A stretch of DNA of 64,000 bases from assembly GCA_947624645.1 (NCBI GenBank), contig CANQLG010000007.1:1-64000 (forward strand), in the 5' to 3' direction. Position 1 is the first letter of the stretch. Each line of letters starts with the position of its first letter. The translations under genes and the position numbers were made by a program. The DNA is from Candidatus Gastranaerophilales bacterium. Its GTDB lineage: Bacteria; Cyanobacteriota; Vampirovibrionia; Gastranaerophilales; Gastranaerophilaceae. Of the stretch, positions 1 to 7,934 are shown piece after piece. The notes beneath the pieces were generated by a model. It made no database searches. It had not been told where the DNA came from and saw nothing but the letters and a program-made list of their open reading frames with translations.

Positions 1-306
1 CGGACGAAGTCCGGTTTGCTACAAAGCGAAACACCACAGCGAAGTGAGGATGATTGAGCCTGTATGCGTAGCTGAAGACAGAAACGACGACAGGCGAAGC
101 CGAAGGAGTGACAAGTTCGAGCGAAAGGAATTTCAAGACAGCGAAATTCCGTACGGACGAAGTCCGGTTTGCTACAAAGCGAAACACCACAGCGAAGTGA
201 GGATGATTGAGCCTGTATGCGTAGCTGAAGGCAGAAACGACGACAGGCGAAGCCGAAGGAGTGACAAGTTCGAGCGAAAGGAATTTCAAGACAGTGAAAA
301 TTTCGG
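1..306. repeat. 153-bp tandem repeat, two visible copies
   Basis: Bases 1-153 recur at 154-306, nearly identical until about base 295; a clear substitution is A78 versus G231. The region is much richer in G/C than its surroundings. Each unit is a string of short inverted repeats, several closed by GAA: CGGAC-GAA-GTCCG (1-13), GGC-GAA-GCC near 92-100, and GGAATTTC/GAAATTCC near 127-150. The array continues off the left edge, so copy number is unknown. An open frame at 44-334 (51-residue repeats, very basic) exists only because 153 is a multiple of three; I do not regard it as a protein. No transposase or integrase is visible. Confidence 0.85.
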
Positions 307-310
307 TGTG

Positions 311-430
311 GTTTTCGGTATGGCGGAGTTGTGAGAAATATGTGGTATGCGAGTTATGCAATGCCTGACATATCAAATAATAAATAATATTAAAAATCTT
401 ACGCTTGATAATTGTTTTTATACTGAATTA
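311..430. other. Gene-free AT-rich spacer between repeat and sdaAB promoter
   Basis: After the repeat the sequence returns abruptly to AT-rich composition. I see no ORF, no strong hairpin and no RNA gene here. The whole stretch 1-430 therefore holds only the tandem repeat and this spacer. Confidence 0.6.
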
Positions 431-459
431 TTGATTAAAAATCCTGATAATAATATAAT
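431..459 (+). promoter_or_regulatory. Sigma-70-type promoter of sdaAB, leaderless geometry
   Basis: TTGATT (431-436), a 17-bp spacer and TATAAT (454-459). Transcription is expected about seven bases after the -10, at 465-466, which is the A of the ATG at 466. No Shine-Dalgarno sequence lies between. This is a good sequence match, but the start site is inferred. Confidence 0.6.
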
Positions 460-465
460 TTAGCT

Positions 466-1134
466 ATGAAACAACGCTCTTTATTTGATATAATTTCTCC
501 CATAATGACAGGTCCATCCAGTTCGCATACGGCAGGTGCACTCAGGCTTGGCTTATTGGCTAAAAATATTTATAATATGCCTGTTAAAAAGGTAAAATTT
601 ATTCTATATAATTCTTTTGCACAAACAGGACTCGGGCATGGAACGGATAAAGCTTTAATTGCAGGATTGTTCGGATTTAGGGTTGACAGTGAAAATATAA
701 AAAATATTTTTACCCTGCCTCAGATTAAAAATGTTGAATATGAATATGAATTTATTCAAAATCCCGATAGACACCCCAACTCAGTTGATTTTATTATCGA
801 TGGCGAGTTAAGTATGAAAATTTCGGGAAATTCCATCGGAGCGGGGATTGTGGAAATTATCAAAATTGATGATTTTGATGTCAAAATCAGCGGTGAATAC
901 AATACTTTATTACTTTTTTATAAAGATAAACCCGGCATGATTTCAAAAGTTTCGTCGTTAATACAGGCTGAAAATATTAATATAGCTTCGCTTGAATGTG
1001 ACAGAAATGCCAGGGGACGAGTTGCTTCTATGTGTATTTGTCTTGATAGCGAATTATCTGCAAATATACTTAAGGAAATTCAAAATATTAATGATGTATA
1101 CTATGTGAGAAATATAAAGAAATTAGAGGATTAG
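466..1134 (+). CDS. sdaAB: L-serine ammonia-lyase, beta subunit
   Basis: Beta subunit of the two-subunit iron-sulfur L-serine dehydratase, which deaminates serine to pyruvate and ammonia in the cytoplasm. The N-terminus carries the family signature GPSSSHTAG (residues 16-24), and the C-terminal part (about 145-220) is an ACT domain beginning near LLLFYKDKPGMISKVSSL, a likely amino-acid sensing module. At 222 aa it has the usual length. The ATG at 466 has no ribosome binding site but sits just downstream of a strong -10, suggesting a leaderless message. The alpha subunit follows with no gap, so the two are cotranscribed and probably translationally coupled. Confidence 0.93.
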   Translation: MKQRSLFDIISPIMTGPSSSHTAGALRLGLLAKNIYNMPVKKVKFILYNSFAQTGLGHGTDKALIAGLFGFRVDSENIKNIFTLPQIKNVEYEYEFIQNPDRHPNSVDFIIDGELSMKISGNSIGAGIVEIIKIDDFDVKISGEYNTLLLFYKDKPGMISKVSSLIQAENINIASLECDRNARGRVASMCICLDSELSANILKEIQNINDVYYVRNIKKLED

Positions 1135-2031
1135 TTGGAATACGAAATAAATACATTTGATAAATTGCTAAGCATCTGCAAAGAAAAAAATAAAAAAATA
1201 TATGAAATTATGCAGGAAAAAGAAGCTTTTGATTTTGAAACATCCGTCGAAAATGTTCGGGAGAAAGTTTATAAAAATATATTGGCAATGAAATCAGCTA
1301 TAAAAAACGGCATAAAATCAAAAGAAAAATCATACAGCGGTTTATGCGGAGATGATTGTAATAAGTTGGTTGAAAGATATAAAAATAAAAAAGCAATATT
1401 TGGCTCAATATTTGAAAATATTATTAAATATTCAATAGCTACAATGGAAGAAAATTTAAGAATGAATAAAATAGTAGCGTGTCCGACAGCAGGTTCTTGC
1501 GGGATTGTTCCTGCGGTTATTGTCGGATTATCGGAGGCAATTGATTTAGACAAAGAAGAAGAGATAAATGCATTGATAACGGCAGGTACAATCGGATATA
1601 TAGTATCGTCAAAAGTGTCAATGGCGGGTGCGGTAGCAGGTTGTCAGGCAGAGTGCGGAGTGGCTTCCATGATGGCAGCTTCGGCAGCATCACAAATAAT
1701 GGGGGCTAATGAAGAGCAGATTATACAGGCCGCCGCCTTAGCTATAAAAAATTTGTTGGGTTTAACTTGTGACCCTGTCGGCGGACTTGTTGAAATCCCT
1801 TGTGTTAAACGAAATGCATTTTTTGCGGTACATGCAATCACGGCTGCCGAGCTTGCTTTAGCTGATATTTATTCTAAAATACCTCCGGATGAAGTTGTTG
1901 ACGCTATGGTTCAAACAGGTCAACTTATGTCACCTTTATTAAAAGAAACCTCTAAAGGAGGTTTAGCTTATACAAAAAGTGGTATATGTATTAGTAAGGA
2001 GATAGTTGGTAAGTACGCAAATGGATCCTAA
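1135..2031 (+). CDS. sdaAA: L-serine ammonia-lyase, alpha subunit (Fe-S)
   Basis: Catalytic alpha subunit partner of the preceding gene. Conserved cysteines that can hold the [4Fe-4S] cluster are visible in CPTAGSCG (116-123), GCQAECG (169-175), TCDPVGG (211-217) and IPCVKRN (221-227). The start is TTG at 1135, directly after the TAG of sdaAB; the next in-frame ATG (codon 25, nt 1207) lies well inside the conserved N-terminus. At 298 aa it is typical. Serine deamination suits an amino-acid-fermenting anaerobe; the oxygen-sensitive cluster agrees with the oxygen-defence genes elsewhere in the window. Confidence 0.93.
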   Translation: MEYEINTFDKLLSICKEKNKKIYEIMQEKEAFDFETSVENVREKVYKNILAMKSAIKNGIKSKEKSYSGLCGDDCNKLVERYKNKKAIFGSIFENIIKYSIATMEENLRMNKIVACPTAGSCGIVPAVIVGLSEAIDLDKEEEINALITAGTIGYIVSSKVSMAGAVAGCQAECGVASMMAASAASQIMGANEEQIIQAAALAIKNLLGLTCDPVGGLVEIPCVKRNAFFAVHAITAAELALADIYSKIPPDEVVDAMVQTGQLMSPLLKETSKGGLAYTKSGICISKEIVGKYANGS

Positions 2032-2356
2032 AAATAAAGCTATACTAAAAGAATTGGAAACCTCTCTCATCAATTTCTTACTGCAAAAAAAAGAAGTTGA
2101 CGATAAAGTTATAGGAGGATTTAGGAGAGTAAGAGGTTTGGTTTTAAGTTTAAAAAAGAATAATTTTAACAGATATGTATTTGCCGTACAAATAGGTATG
2201 TGTGAATGTGAATTTAATATTGTTAACGGATTAAAAGAACGAGGTAGTGTTTGGGGTATAGAGCGTAATATCAGAGATTGGTATGAACGTCCATCTGTAC
2301 GGGAAGCTTTTAAGTCTTGTTTATATAATGACCATCATCACCATAATAAAAGCTAA
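2006..2356 (+). CDS. Hypothetical protein with histidine-rich C-terminus
   Basis: Not recognised. A 116-aa protein starting inside sdaAA. TTG at 2006 has an AAGGAG ribosome site 4 nt upstream (1996-2001); an alternative ATG at 2021 would give 111 aa but sits 19 nt from that site. The product is mixed charged, without membrane segments or signal peptide, and ends in a NDHHHHNKS tail that could bind a metal. Its 26-nt overlap with sdaAA implies cotranscription with the serine dehydratase. Its stop overlaps by four bases the stop of the convergent dapL, so no terminator separates them. Confidence 0.6.
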   Translation: MVSTQMDPKNKAILKELETSLINFLLQKKEVDDKVIGGFRRVRGLVLSLKKNNFNRYVFAVQIGMCECEFNIVNGLKERGSVWGIERNIRDWYERPSVREAFKSCLYNDHHHHNKS

Positions 2357-3534
2357 GTAAATGCTTTTAAGAATCTTTGCATAGCTTCAACAGTATTTTC
2401 TCTGTTCCCGAATGAAGTTAATCTGAAATATCCTTCTCCGTTATTTCCGAAACCTGCTCCGGGGGTTCCTACTACATATATGTTATTTAAAAGATAATCA
2501 AAAAATTCCCAAGATTTCATATCATTAGGGCATTTTAACCAAATATAAGGCGAATGCTTGCCTCCCGTATACCATACTCCGAGTTTATCCATTGTATCGG
2601 CAATGATTTTAGCATTTTGACTGTAATATTCTATATTCTCTTTTATTTGTTTTTGACCCTCATCTGAAAAAACAGCTTGAGCTGCTCTTTGAACAATATA
2701 AGGTACTCCGTTAAACTTTGTTGTTTGACGTCTTAACCAAAATTTATTTAATGAGCAGTTTTGTTTAACAAGTTCTTTGGGAACAACCGTATAACCGCAC
2801 CTTGTACCGGTAAAACCTGCCGTTTTAGAAAAAGAACAAAATTCTATTGCACAATTTTTAGCTCCGTCAATCTCATAGATACTGCTTGGCAGTTCATCAG
2901 ATTTAATAAAACATTCATAAGCGGCATCAAATAATATAACAGCATCATTTTTATGTGCATATTCTACCCATTTTTTTAAGCCGTCTTTTGTATAAACGGC
3001 ACCTGTCGGGTTATTTGGAGAGCAAATATAAATAATATCACATTTAATTTTATCATCAGGCAGAGGCAAAAATCCGTTTTCTTTATTTGCTTCGGCATAA
3101 ATAATTTTCCTGCCTGCCATAATATTTGTATCAACATAAACGGGATAAACAGGGTCAGGGACAAGTACCATATTATCCTGTGAAAATATATCTAAAATGT
3201 TGCCCAAATCACTTTTTGCTCCGTCAGAAATAAATATTTCGTCTGCTTGTATGCTAACTTTCTTTTTTAAATAATAGCTTTGAATGGCTTCACGCAAAAA
3301 TGCATAACCTTGTTCGGGTCCATATCCTTTAAATGTATTTTGCACCCCCATTTCATCCGCTGCTTTTTTGATTGCGTCAACAACGGCAGGGGCTAAAGGT
3401 AATGTAACATCTCCAATCCCTAATTTTATAAGTTTTTTATCGGGATTTTTTTGAGTAAATTCGGCAACTTTCTTTGCTATATTTGAAAATAGATAACTGT
3501 CTTCCAAGTTTAAATAATTTTTATTGATATTCAT
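2353..3534 (-). CDS. dapL: LL-diaminopimelate aminotransferase
   Basis: Fold-type I PLP aminotransferase that converts tetrahydrodipicolinate to LL-diaminopimelate in one step, feeding lysine and peptidoglycan synthesis. The sequence shows the DapL N-terminus LGIGDVTLPL (38-47), the FKGYGPEQGY segment (68-77), the CSPNNPTGAV loop (171-180) and the PLP lysine in SFSKTAG (K237). At 393 aa it is a little shorter than the roughly 410 aa common in the family. The dapL pathway variant is characteristic of cyanobacteria, chlamydiae and plants, supporting the taxonomic guess. It is divergent from the following oxidoreductase gene. Confidence 0.93.
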   Translation of the reverse strand: MNINKNYLNLEDSYLFSNIAKKVAEFTQKNPDKKLIKLGIGDVTLPLAPAVVDAIKKAADEMGVQNTFKGYGPEQGYAFLREAIQSYYLKKKVSIQADEIFISDGAKSDLGNILDIFSQDNMVLVPDPVYPVYVDTNIMAGRKIIYAEANKENGFLPLPDDKIKCDIIYICSPNNPTGAVYTKDGLKKWVEYAHKNDAVILFDAAYECFIKSDELPSSIYEIDGAKNCAIEFCSFSKTAGFTGTRCGYTVVPKELVKQNCSLNKFWLRRQTTKFNGVPYIVQRAAQAVFSDEGQKQIKENIEYYSQNAKIIADTMDKLGVWYTGGKHSPYIWLKCPNDMKSWEFFDYLLNNIYVVGTPGAGFGNNGEGYFRLTSFGNRENTVEAMQRFLKAFT

Positions 3535-3566
3535 AATGTCTCCAATTCACATGACAATATTTATAG

Positions 3567-3572
3567 TATAAT
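3567..3572 (+). promoter_or_regulatory. Probable -10 element of the glutamate synthase-type gene
   Basis: TATAAT with ATG 33 bases further on and an AAAAAGG-type ribosome site between. No convincing -35 is seen at the expected spacing, so this rests on the hexamer and its place in the divergent dapL/gltD spacer. Confidence 0.4.
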
Positions 3573-3605
3573 AAAAATTAAAGATTAAGTAAAAAGGAAA
3601 AAAAT

Positions 3606-4976
3606 ATGGCAGTAAGACAAAGACAACATGAACAAGACCCTATGGTAAGACGCACAAATTTTGATGCGGTAGAGTCTAATTTAACTGATGAACAGGCAAA
3701 ACTTGAAGCATCAAGATGTTTAAATTGTAAAAAACCCAGATGCGTTGAAGGATGCCCTGTTAATATAAATATTCCGGGATTTATACACGAATTAAAGGAA
3801 GGTAATATAGAAAAAGCAGGCGAAGTTATAAGAGAATCAAGCCTGTTGCCGTCCGTATGCGGAAGAGTTTGCCCTCAAGAAAGACAATGTGAGGGTAAAT
3901 GCGTATTGGGTATTAAATCAGAACCAATCGCAATAGGAGCATTGGAAAGATATGTAGGTGACGCTACAACCGCACAGATTGGTGAAATAAAAGAATCAGG
4001 TAAAAAGGTTGCAATTATAGGCTCAGGCTGTGCCGGAATTACGGCTGCTGCCGATCTTAGACGTGCAGGACACGAAGTCGTAGTTTTTGAAGCATTACAT
4101 AAGCTTGGTGGTGTTTTAAGATACGGCATCCCTCCATTTAGGCTTCCGAGAACTTTTTTGGACAAAGAAATTTCTAACCTGAAAAATATGGGTGTAAAAT
4201 TTGTTACTAATGTTGTTGTAGGTAAGTCTATTACTGTTAAACAATTAAAAGATGACGGATTTGATGCCATTGTTATAGGCTCAGGGGCGGGACTTCCAAA
4301 AATGATGGGAATCCCCGGTGAAAACTTAAACGGAGTATATTCCGCTAATGAGTTTTTAACCAGAGTTAATTTAATGCAGGCAAACTTGGAAGAAACTCCT
4401 ACTCCTATAAGAGTTGGTGAAAAAGCTGCGATAATCGGCGGCGGTAATGTTGCTATGGATGCTGCAAGAGTTGCCGTAAGAATAGGTTTTAAAGAAGTTT
4501 ATATTATGTACAGACGTACCGAAGCTGAACTTCCCGCTCGTTTGGAAGAAATTCGCCACGCAAAAGAAGAAGGTGTTATATTTAAATTCTTACATGCACC
4601 TAAACAAATCTATAATAAAGAAGGTTATGTAGGCGGAATGCAGTTTGAGATAATGGAACTTGGTGAACCTGATGAATCAGGCAGAAGAAAACCTGTTCCG
4701 ACAGGAAAAACAATGGATATAGATGTCGATACCGTTGTTGTAGCGTTAGGTACGGGTCCTAACCCCACAATACAAGCATCTATGCTCAAAGATAATATGG
4801 ATTTGGAAACTAACCCTAAAGGTTATATTATAATTAATGCTGAAACGGGTGAAACATCAATAGATGGCGTTTATGCAGGCGGCGACGTTGCACCTACCGG
4901 TTCTTCTACCGCTATTAACGCTATGGGCGCAGGTAAACGTGCCGCAAAAGCTATTAATGAATATCTTGCTAAATAG
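3606..4976 (+). CDS. gltD: NADPH-dependent glutamate synthase small-subunit type oxidoreductase
   Basis: 456-aa flavoprotein of the GltD/homotetrameric GltA family. The N-terminal Fe-S module has two cysteine clusters, CLNCKKPRCVEGCP (about 38-51) and CGRVCPQERQCEGKC (about 85-99). Two dinucleotide-binding folds follow: FAD GSGCAGITAA (about 138-147) and NAD(P)H IGGGNVAMDAAR (about 277-288), then the C-terminal FAD motif GDVAPTGSSTA. The role would be transfer of NADPH electrons for glutamate formation. No large glutaminase subunit is in the window, so it may act alone or as an NfnB/sulfide-dehydrogenase-like subunit; sequence alone does not settle this. A clear terminator follows. Confidence 0.85.
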   Translation: MAVRQRQHEQDPMVRRTNFDAVESNLTDEQAKLEASRCLNCKKPRCVEGCPVNINIPGFIHELKEGNIEKAGEVIRESSLLPSVCGRVCPQERQCEGKCVLGIKSEPIAIGALERYVGDATTAQIGEIKESGKKVAIIGSGCAGITAAADLRRAGHEVVVFEALHKLGGVLRYGIPPFRLPRTFLDKEISNLKNMGVKFVTNVVVGKSITVKQLKDDGFDAIVIGSGAGLPKMMGIPGENLNGVYSANEFLTRVNLMQANLEETPTPIRVGEKAAIIGGGNVAMDAARVAVRIGFKEVYIMYRRTEAELPARLEEIRHAKEEGVIFKFLHAPKQIYNKEGYVGGMQFEIMELGEPDESGRRKPVPTGKTMDIDVDTVVVALGTGPNPTIQASMLKDNMDLETNPKGYIIINAETGETSIDGVYAGGDVAPTGSSTAINAMGAGKRAAKAINEYLAK

Positions 4977-4994
4977 TTTTAAGTATTAAATAAA

Positions 4995-5037
4995 AAATCT
5001 GTCTTTAATTTTTTGTATAAAGACAGATTTTTTTATT
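4995..5037 (+). terminator. Rho-independent terminator after gltD-like gene
   Basis: Perfect 12-bp stem, AAATCTGTCTTT (4995-5006) with AAAGACAGATTT (5019-5030), followed by TTTTATTT. It also serves the convergent minus-strand operon ending at 5057, though the run of T is better on the plus strand. Confidence 0.85.
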
Positions 5038-5056
5038 TGTTATTAATATTTAAAAA

Positions 5057-5365
5057 TTATACTCTTGTCAGTTGCGAAATATAATTCATATTGAAAAATA
5101 TCGTAACTGCCCATAATATAATATAGACTGCTATAAATGCGTATCCTACGTTAGAATTATATTCTTCCAAATCTTGACCTTTAGCGTCTTTATATTTCCC
5201 TATACTAATCATAATAAAATCAATAAAAGACCAAATTCCGCATCCGCCAAGGGTTAACAGTTGTACAATACCTATTCCGATATATCCGGTATAGAATCTG
5301 TGAATACCTAAAAATCCGACAAGAAAACTTAAAATTTCGGTAACTAAAAAAGATTTCTTTTGCAT
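5057..5365 (-). CDS. TM2 domain membrane protein
   Basis: 102-aa protein with the TM2 pattern: two hydrophobic helices joined by a short turn, FLVGFLGIHRFYTGY (about 14-28) and IVQLLTLGGCGIWSFIDFI (about 33-51), plus a third segment near the C-terminus (FIAVYIILWAVTIFF). The DRF-like turn (HRFYTGY) is the diagnostic motif. The function of TM2 proteins is not established in bacteria. It is the last gene of a minus-strand unit with a DUF2752 protein, a pairing seen in many bacteria. Confidence 0.85.
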   Translation of the reverse strand: MQKKSFLVTEILSFLVGFLGIHRFYTGYIGIGIVQLLTLGGCGIWSFIDFIMISIGKYKDAKGQDLEEYNSNVGYAFIAVYIILWAVTIFFNMNYISQLTRV

Positions 5366-5434
5366 ATATGCCTCTCTTTCATACTTGCTTACAATACCTA
5401 ATTTACAAAATTTTAGATTTAAAAAAACCTATAT

Positions 5435-5734
5435 TTAATGTATTTTCTTTAGTAAATTTATTATTTCTTTTATATATATGCCAAATAGAATAGGCGCTAT
5501 TATAAATATTTTGGGATTATATTCCCAAGCTTGATGAAAATTTAATTTACACAATTGATAAAAAGCTCTTATAATTCCGCAACCGGGGCAATCTGTGTGA
5601 AATAAGATTTTCCATAAACATATTGGTTTTTGTACATAATTAATTAAAAAGTGAACTGCTAAAAAAGCGGCAAAAGGCAGACATATTATTATAATCAATT
5701 TTATTAATGTTTTTTTATTTAATTGTTTATACAT
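5435..5734 (-). CDS. DUF2752 membrane protein
   Basis: 99-aa protein with a hydrophobic N-terminal helix (about 11-31) and a second one near 75-90. The central motif CPGCGIIRAFYQL (about 49-61) is the hallmark of DUF2752: two cysteines after a proline, an arginine, then a short helix and NPKIF. Function unknown; likely integral to the cytoplasmic membrane. It begins two bases after the stop of the flippase-like gene, so the two are cotranscribed. Confidence 0.85.
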   Translation of the reverse strand: MYKQLNKKTLIKLIIIICLPFAAFLAVHFLINYVQKPICLWKILFHTDCPGCGIIRAFYQLCKLNFHQAWEYNPKIFIIAPILFGIYIKEIINLLKKIH

Positions 5735-5736
5735 TT

Positions 5737-6753
5737 TTAATTATTATTTTCCTTGTTGATATCCTTTTGAATATCTTTAAAATGAATATTATTTCTAAGG
5801 AGAAACAAAAAGGCAATTATCCCCGTTGTTAAAGTTACGGCGGTTTGTTCTACAAGTGAAGCGGCAAGTGCGGTTTCTTTATTAATGTTATATATTGAAC
5901 ACGCAGATATTATCGCAAATTGGTACGGACCTATATAAATAGATGTTGATGGTATCATACAGGCCAAAGCCAAAAAGCTTTCTATAAATAATGTTATTGA
6001 AGCACTAACGTCTATATTGAAACCTTTTATAATTATATAATATTTTGATGCCTCACATATCCATATACAGCTTGATGTTAAAAGAACTAATATAATTTCT
6101 TTGGGATATAAAAGTATTTCAAATCCGTTAATAAAAGAATTGCAAGTTTTGTTTGTAAAATTAATGAAAGAATGAAATAAGTTTTTAATTTTTTCAGGTA
6201 AAAAATCAGTCTTATTTATTATAAAGTTGCAAACCGAATCAATTTTTTTAAATTTAACCATAAACAAAGCAATAACTGCACAGCCTATAAAAATAATTCC
6301 TCCTAATATGCATAATCTTTGTGCAAGCGGATTTTTGTTATATAGAAAAATCCCTAAAAATAGCATGGTAAGGATAATTAAACCGTCAAAAATTCGCTCC
6401 AGCATTACGGTGCCAAAAAGTTTAACTTTATCGGCATTATATTTAAGCCCTGTATAATATGCTCTAAAAATATCGCCGGCACGTGCTGGAAGCAGAATAT
6501 TTAATGCTGTACCCGTAATACACAAAGGAATAAGGTCTTTTAATGATATTTTGACGGTTTTGGATATTAATCTTTTATAACATAATGCTCTGAATGATGC
6601 GGATAAAATTATTGCCAGTACTAGAAAAATCAGATATTTTAAATTGAATCCTTTTAAAATTATATACAGTTCTTTAAAATTTAAGTTTTTAATAACCAAA
6701 TATAAAAAACAAAAAGTTATAAGAAGAAGAATTATTTTTTTTAGTATTTTCAC
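5737..6753 (-). CDS. Lysylphosphatidylglycerol synthase TM-region/flippase-like membrane protein
   Basis: 338-aa polytopic membrane protein of the UPF0104 / LPG synthase transmembrane family. About eight hydrophobic segments are visible. The family signature is clear: an arginine-rich loop LLPARAGDIFRAYY (about 92-105), MLERIFDGL, and the late motif containing PSTSIYIGPYQFA. Such proteins move or modify lipids; those fused to a C-terminal domain aminoacylate phosphatidylglycerol, but this one lacks that domain, so lipid flipping or glycolipid handling is more likely. Tightly packed between the TPR gene and the DUF2752 gene. Confidence 0.85.
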   Translation of the reverse strand: MKILKKIILLLITFCFLYLVIKNLNFKELYIILKGFNLKYLIFLVLAIILSASFRALCYKRLISKTVKISLKDLIPLCITGTALNILLPARAGDIFRAYYTGLKYNADKVKLFGTVMLERIFDGLIILTMLFLGIFLYNKNPLAQRLCILGGIIFIGCAVIALFMVKFKKIDSVCNFIINKTDFLPEKIKNLFHSFINFTNKTCNSFINGFEILLYPKEIILVLLTSSCIWICEASKYYIIIKGFNIDVSASITLFIESFLALACMIPSTSIYIGPYQFAIISACSIYNINKETALAASLVEQTAVTLTTGIIAFLFLLRNNIHFKDIQKDINKENNN

Positions 6754-6755
6754 AA

Positions 6756-7334
6756 TTATAAAGTTCCCGCTTGAATCAATTGAAAATGAAGTTTATTTAG
6801 TTTTTTTCTTCTGGCAATTTTGTCGTGAAGTATTTGAAGATTATACAGAAAAGAGTCGTTTAAAAATATTTTAGCTGACGAAAGCTCATTGTAAGCTGAA
6901 ATAAATTTTTTTTGAGTAAGCAGGGTATTAATTTTTATTTCAAGTATCTGATAAAAGAGCTGATAATTGTCTGGAGAGAGTTTTAAAATCGCCTTATTGC
7001 AGAAATTAATCGCAAGATTGTAATTAGACAAGCTGTTATGGCAATTGGCAATCGAGGCAAGAATTTTGGCATTGTCGGGTGATATTTTCAAAGCTTTTTC
7101 ATATAGAGAAAGTGCTTTTTTTATAAACCCTTTAATGAAATAAATATCAGCCAGTAACAAAATGCTTTTTTGATGATTGGGTGTTAATTTAACTGCCTGA
7201 GCCAGTTTTTGGCGAGCGCAATTTATTTTATTAAAAAAGAAAAAATCATCTTGTGCTTCCCTAAAAAGCTTTTCTGACTTTATATTAATAACTTTATTAT
7301 GATCTATATAAGAAATTGTATTACTGTTTTGCAT
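6756..7334 (-). CDS. TPR repeat protein
   Basis: 192-aa soluble protein with consecutive tetratricopeptide repeats. Repeat-type helices are visible at about residues 26-59 (ARQKLAQAVKLTPNHQ), 60-93 (ALSLYEKALKISPDNA) and 94-127 (AINFCNKAILKLSPDN). TPRs mediate protein-protein contacts; no enzymatic domain is present. First gene of the four-gene minus-strand unit that continues into the flippase-like gene two bases later, so it may scaffold a membrane process with those partners. The precise role is not recognisable. Confidence 0.75.
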   Translation of the reverse strand: MQNSNTISYIDHNKVINIKSEKLFREAQDDFFFFNKINCARQKLAQAVKLTPNHQKSILLLADIYFIKGFIKKALSLYEKALKISPDNAKILASIANCHNSLSNYNLAINFCNKAILKLSPDNYQLFYQILEIKINTLLTQKKFISAYNELSSAKIFLNDSFLYNLQILHDKIARRKKLNKLHFQLIQAGTL

Positions 7335-7433
7335 AAAATAAACTTGTAAACTCTACCAAATAAATAATAAATACAGATATAAAAGGAGGGCTACAAGTAA
7401 AAAACGGCACTATAAAAATAAATTAACTCAAAC

Positions 7434-7539
7434 CATGACAGCACATGGGTTTACATGATTTAAATTCAAATTAACAATTTTTAACAAGTACATACGATTG
7501 AACCTCAAAACATGTAAAAGCATGACAGGACATGAGTTT
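7434..7539. repeat. Imperfect 19-bp direct repeat upstream of the omega-like gene
   Basis: CATGACAGCACATGGGTTT (7434-7452) recurs as CATGACAGGACATGAGTTT (7521-7539) with two mismatches, 87 bp apart, centre to centre. Further CATG words occur between them. The second copy abuts a TTGACA. These may be operator sites for an unknown regulator. Confidence 0.55.
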
Positions 7540-7568
7540 TGACAAGATTACAAAACTTAACATTAAAT
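7539..7568 (+). promoter_or_regulatory. Possible promoter of the omega-like gene
   Basis: TTGACA (7539-7544), 18-bp spacer, weak -10 TTAAAT (7563-7568). The -35 is perfect and overlaps the end of the second CATGACAG repeat; the -10 matches the consensus at only four positions. Confidence 0.35.
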
Positions 7569-7633
7569 AGTTTTACTGTGCTTGATATTAAAAAATGAGC
7601 ATAGTATTATTAAACTATATACTGGAGGACAAT

Positions 7634-7876
7634 ATGAACCAAATTATAAAAATAGCTTGGGAACTTAATGAAACAACCGAAAACAGATATCAGCTTGTTT
7701 ATGAAATAGCTGAACTGGCAAAAAAATTGGTTGATGAAAATCAATTAAAACGTGTAAAAGAAGAGTATAGTTTTGATGATACTCCTTTTGATACTTCTAT
7801 AAAAAAAGAAAACCCTGTTGAACATGCCATAATGGTAAAAGCATCAGAATATGATGATTCAGGTTTGGTAGGTTAA
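7634..7876 (+). CDS. rpoZ: Putative RNA polymerase omega subunit (RpoZ-like)
   Basis: 80-aa protein. I start at ATG 7634 because GGAGG (7624-7628) is correctly spaced; an in-frame ATG at 7595 lacks a ribosome site. The sequence resembles cyanobacterial omega subunits: ENRYQLVYEIAELAKKL near the N-terminus corresponds to the NRY...ANRAK helix, and ENPVEHAIMVKASEYD matches their PV..AI.EM segment. Omega helps assemble and stabilise RNA polymerase. The match is by eye and the protein is short, so identity is probable, not certain. It ends at a strong bidirectional terminator shared with rpsT. Confidence 0.5.
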   Translation: MNQIIKIAWELNETTENRYQLVYEIAELAKKLVDENQLKRVKEEYSFDDTPFDTSIKKENPVEHAIMVKASEYDDSGLVG

Positions 7877-7888
7877 TAAAGCAATTGA

Positions 7889-7918
7889 AAAACTCCCGAT
7901 TAAATCGGGAGTTTTTTT
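7889..7918 (+). terminator. Bidirectional terminator between omega-like gene and rpsT
   Basis: 12-bp stem AAAACTCCCGAT / ATCGGGAGTTTT with a 3-nt loop and seven T on the plus strand (and A-run giving U on the minus strand). Lies between two convergent genes. Confidence 0.88.
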
Positions 7919-7934
7919 AATCAAAAATCAAATA

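Noticed and set aside
1-310. CRISPR array
   Set aside because: The repeat unit is long (153 bp) with no unique spacers and there are no cas genes.
44-334. Open reading frame with 51-residue repeats in the tandem repeat
   Set aside because: The frame is a by-product of the 153-bp period; composition is arginine-rich and unlike any protein, and no ribosome site is present.
3606-4976. Calling the oxidoreductase NfnB
   Set aside because: Motifs are shared by both families and no NfnA partner is next to it; the broader name is safer.
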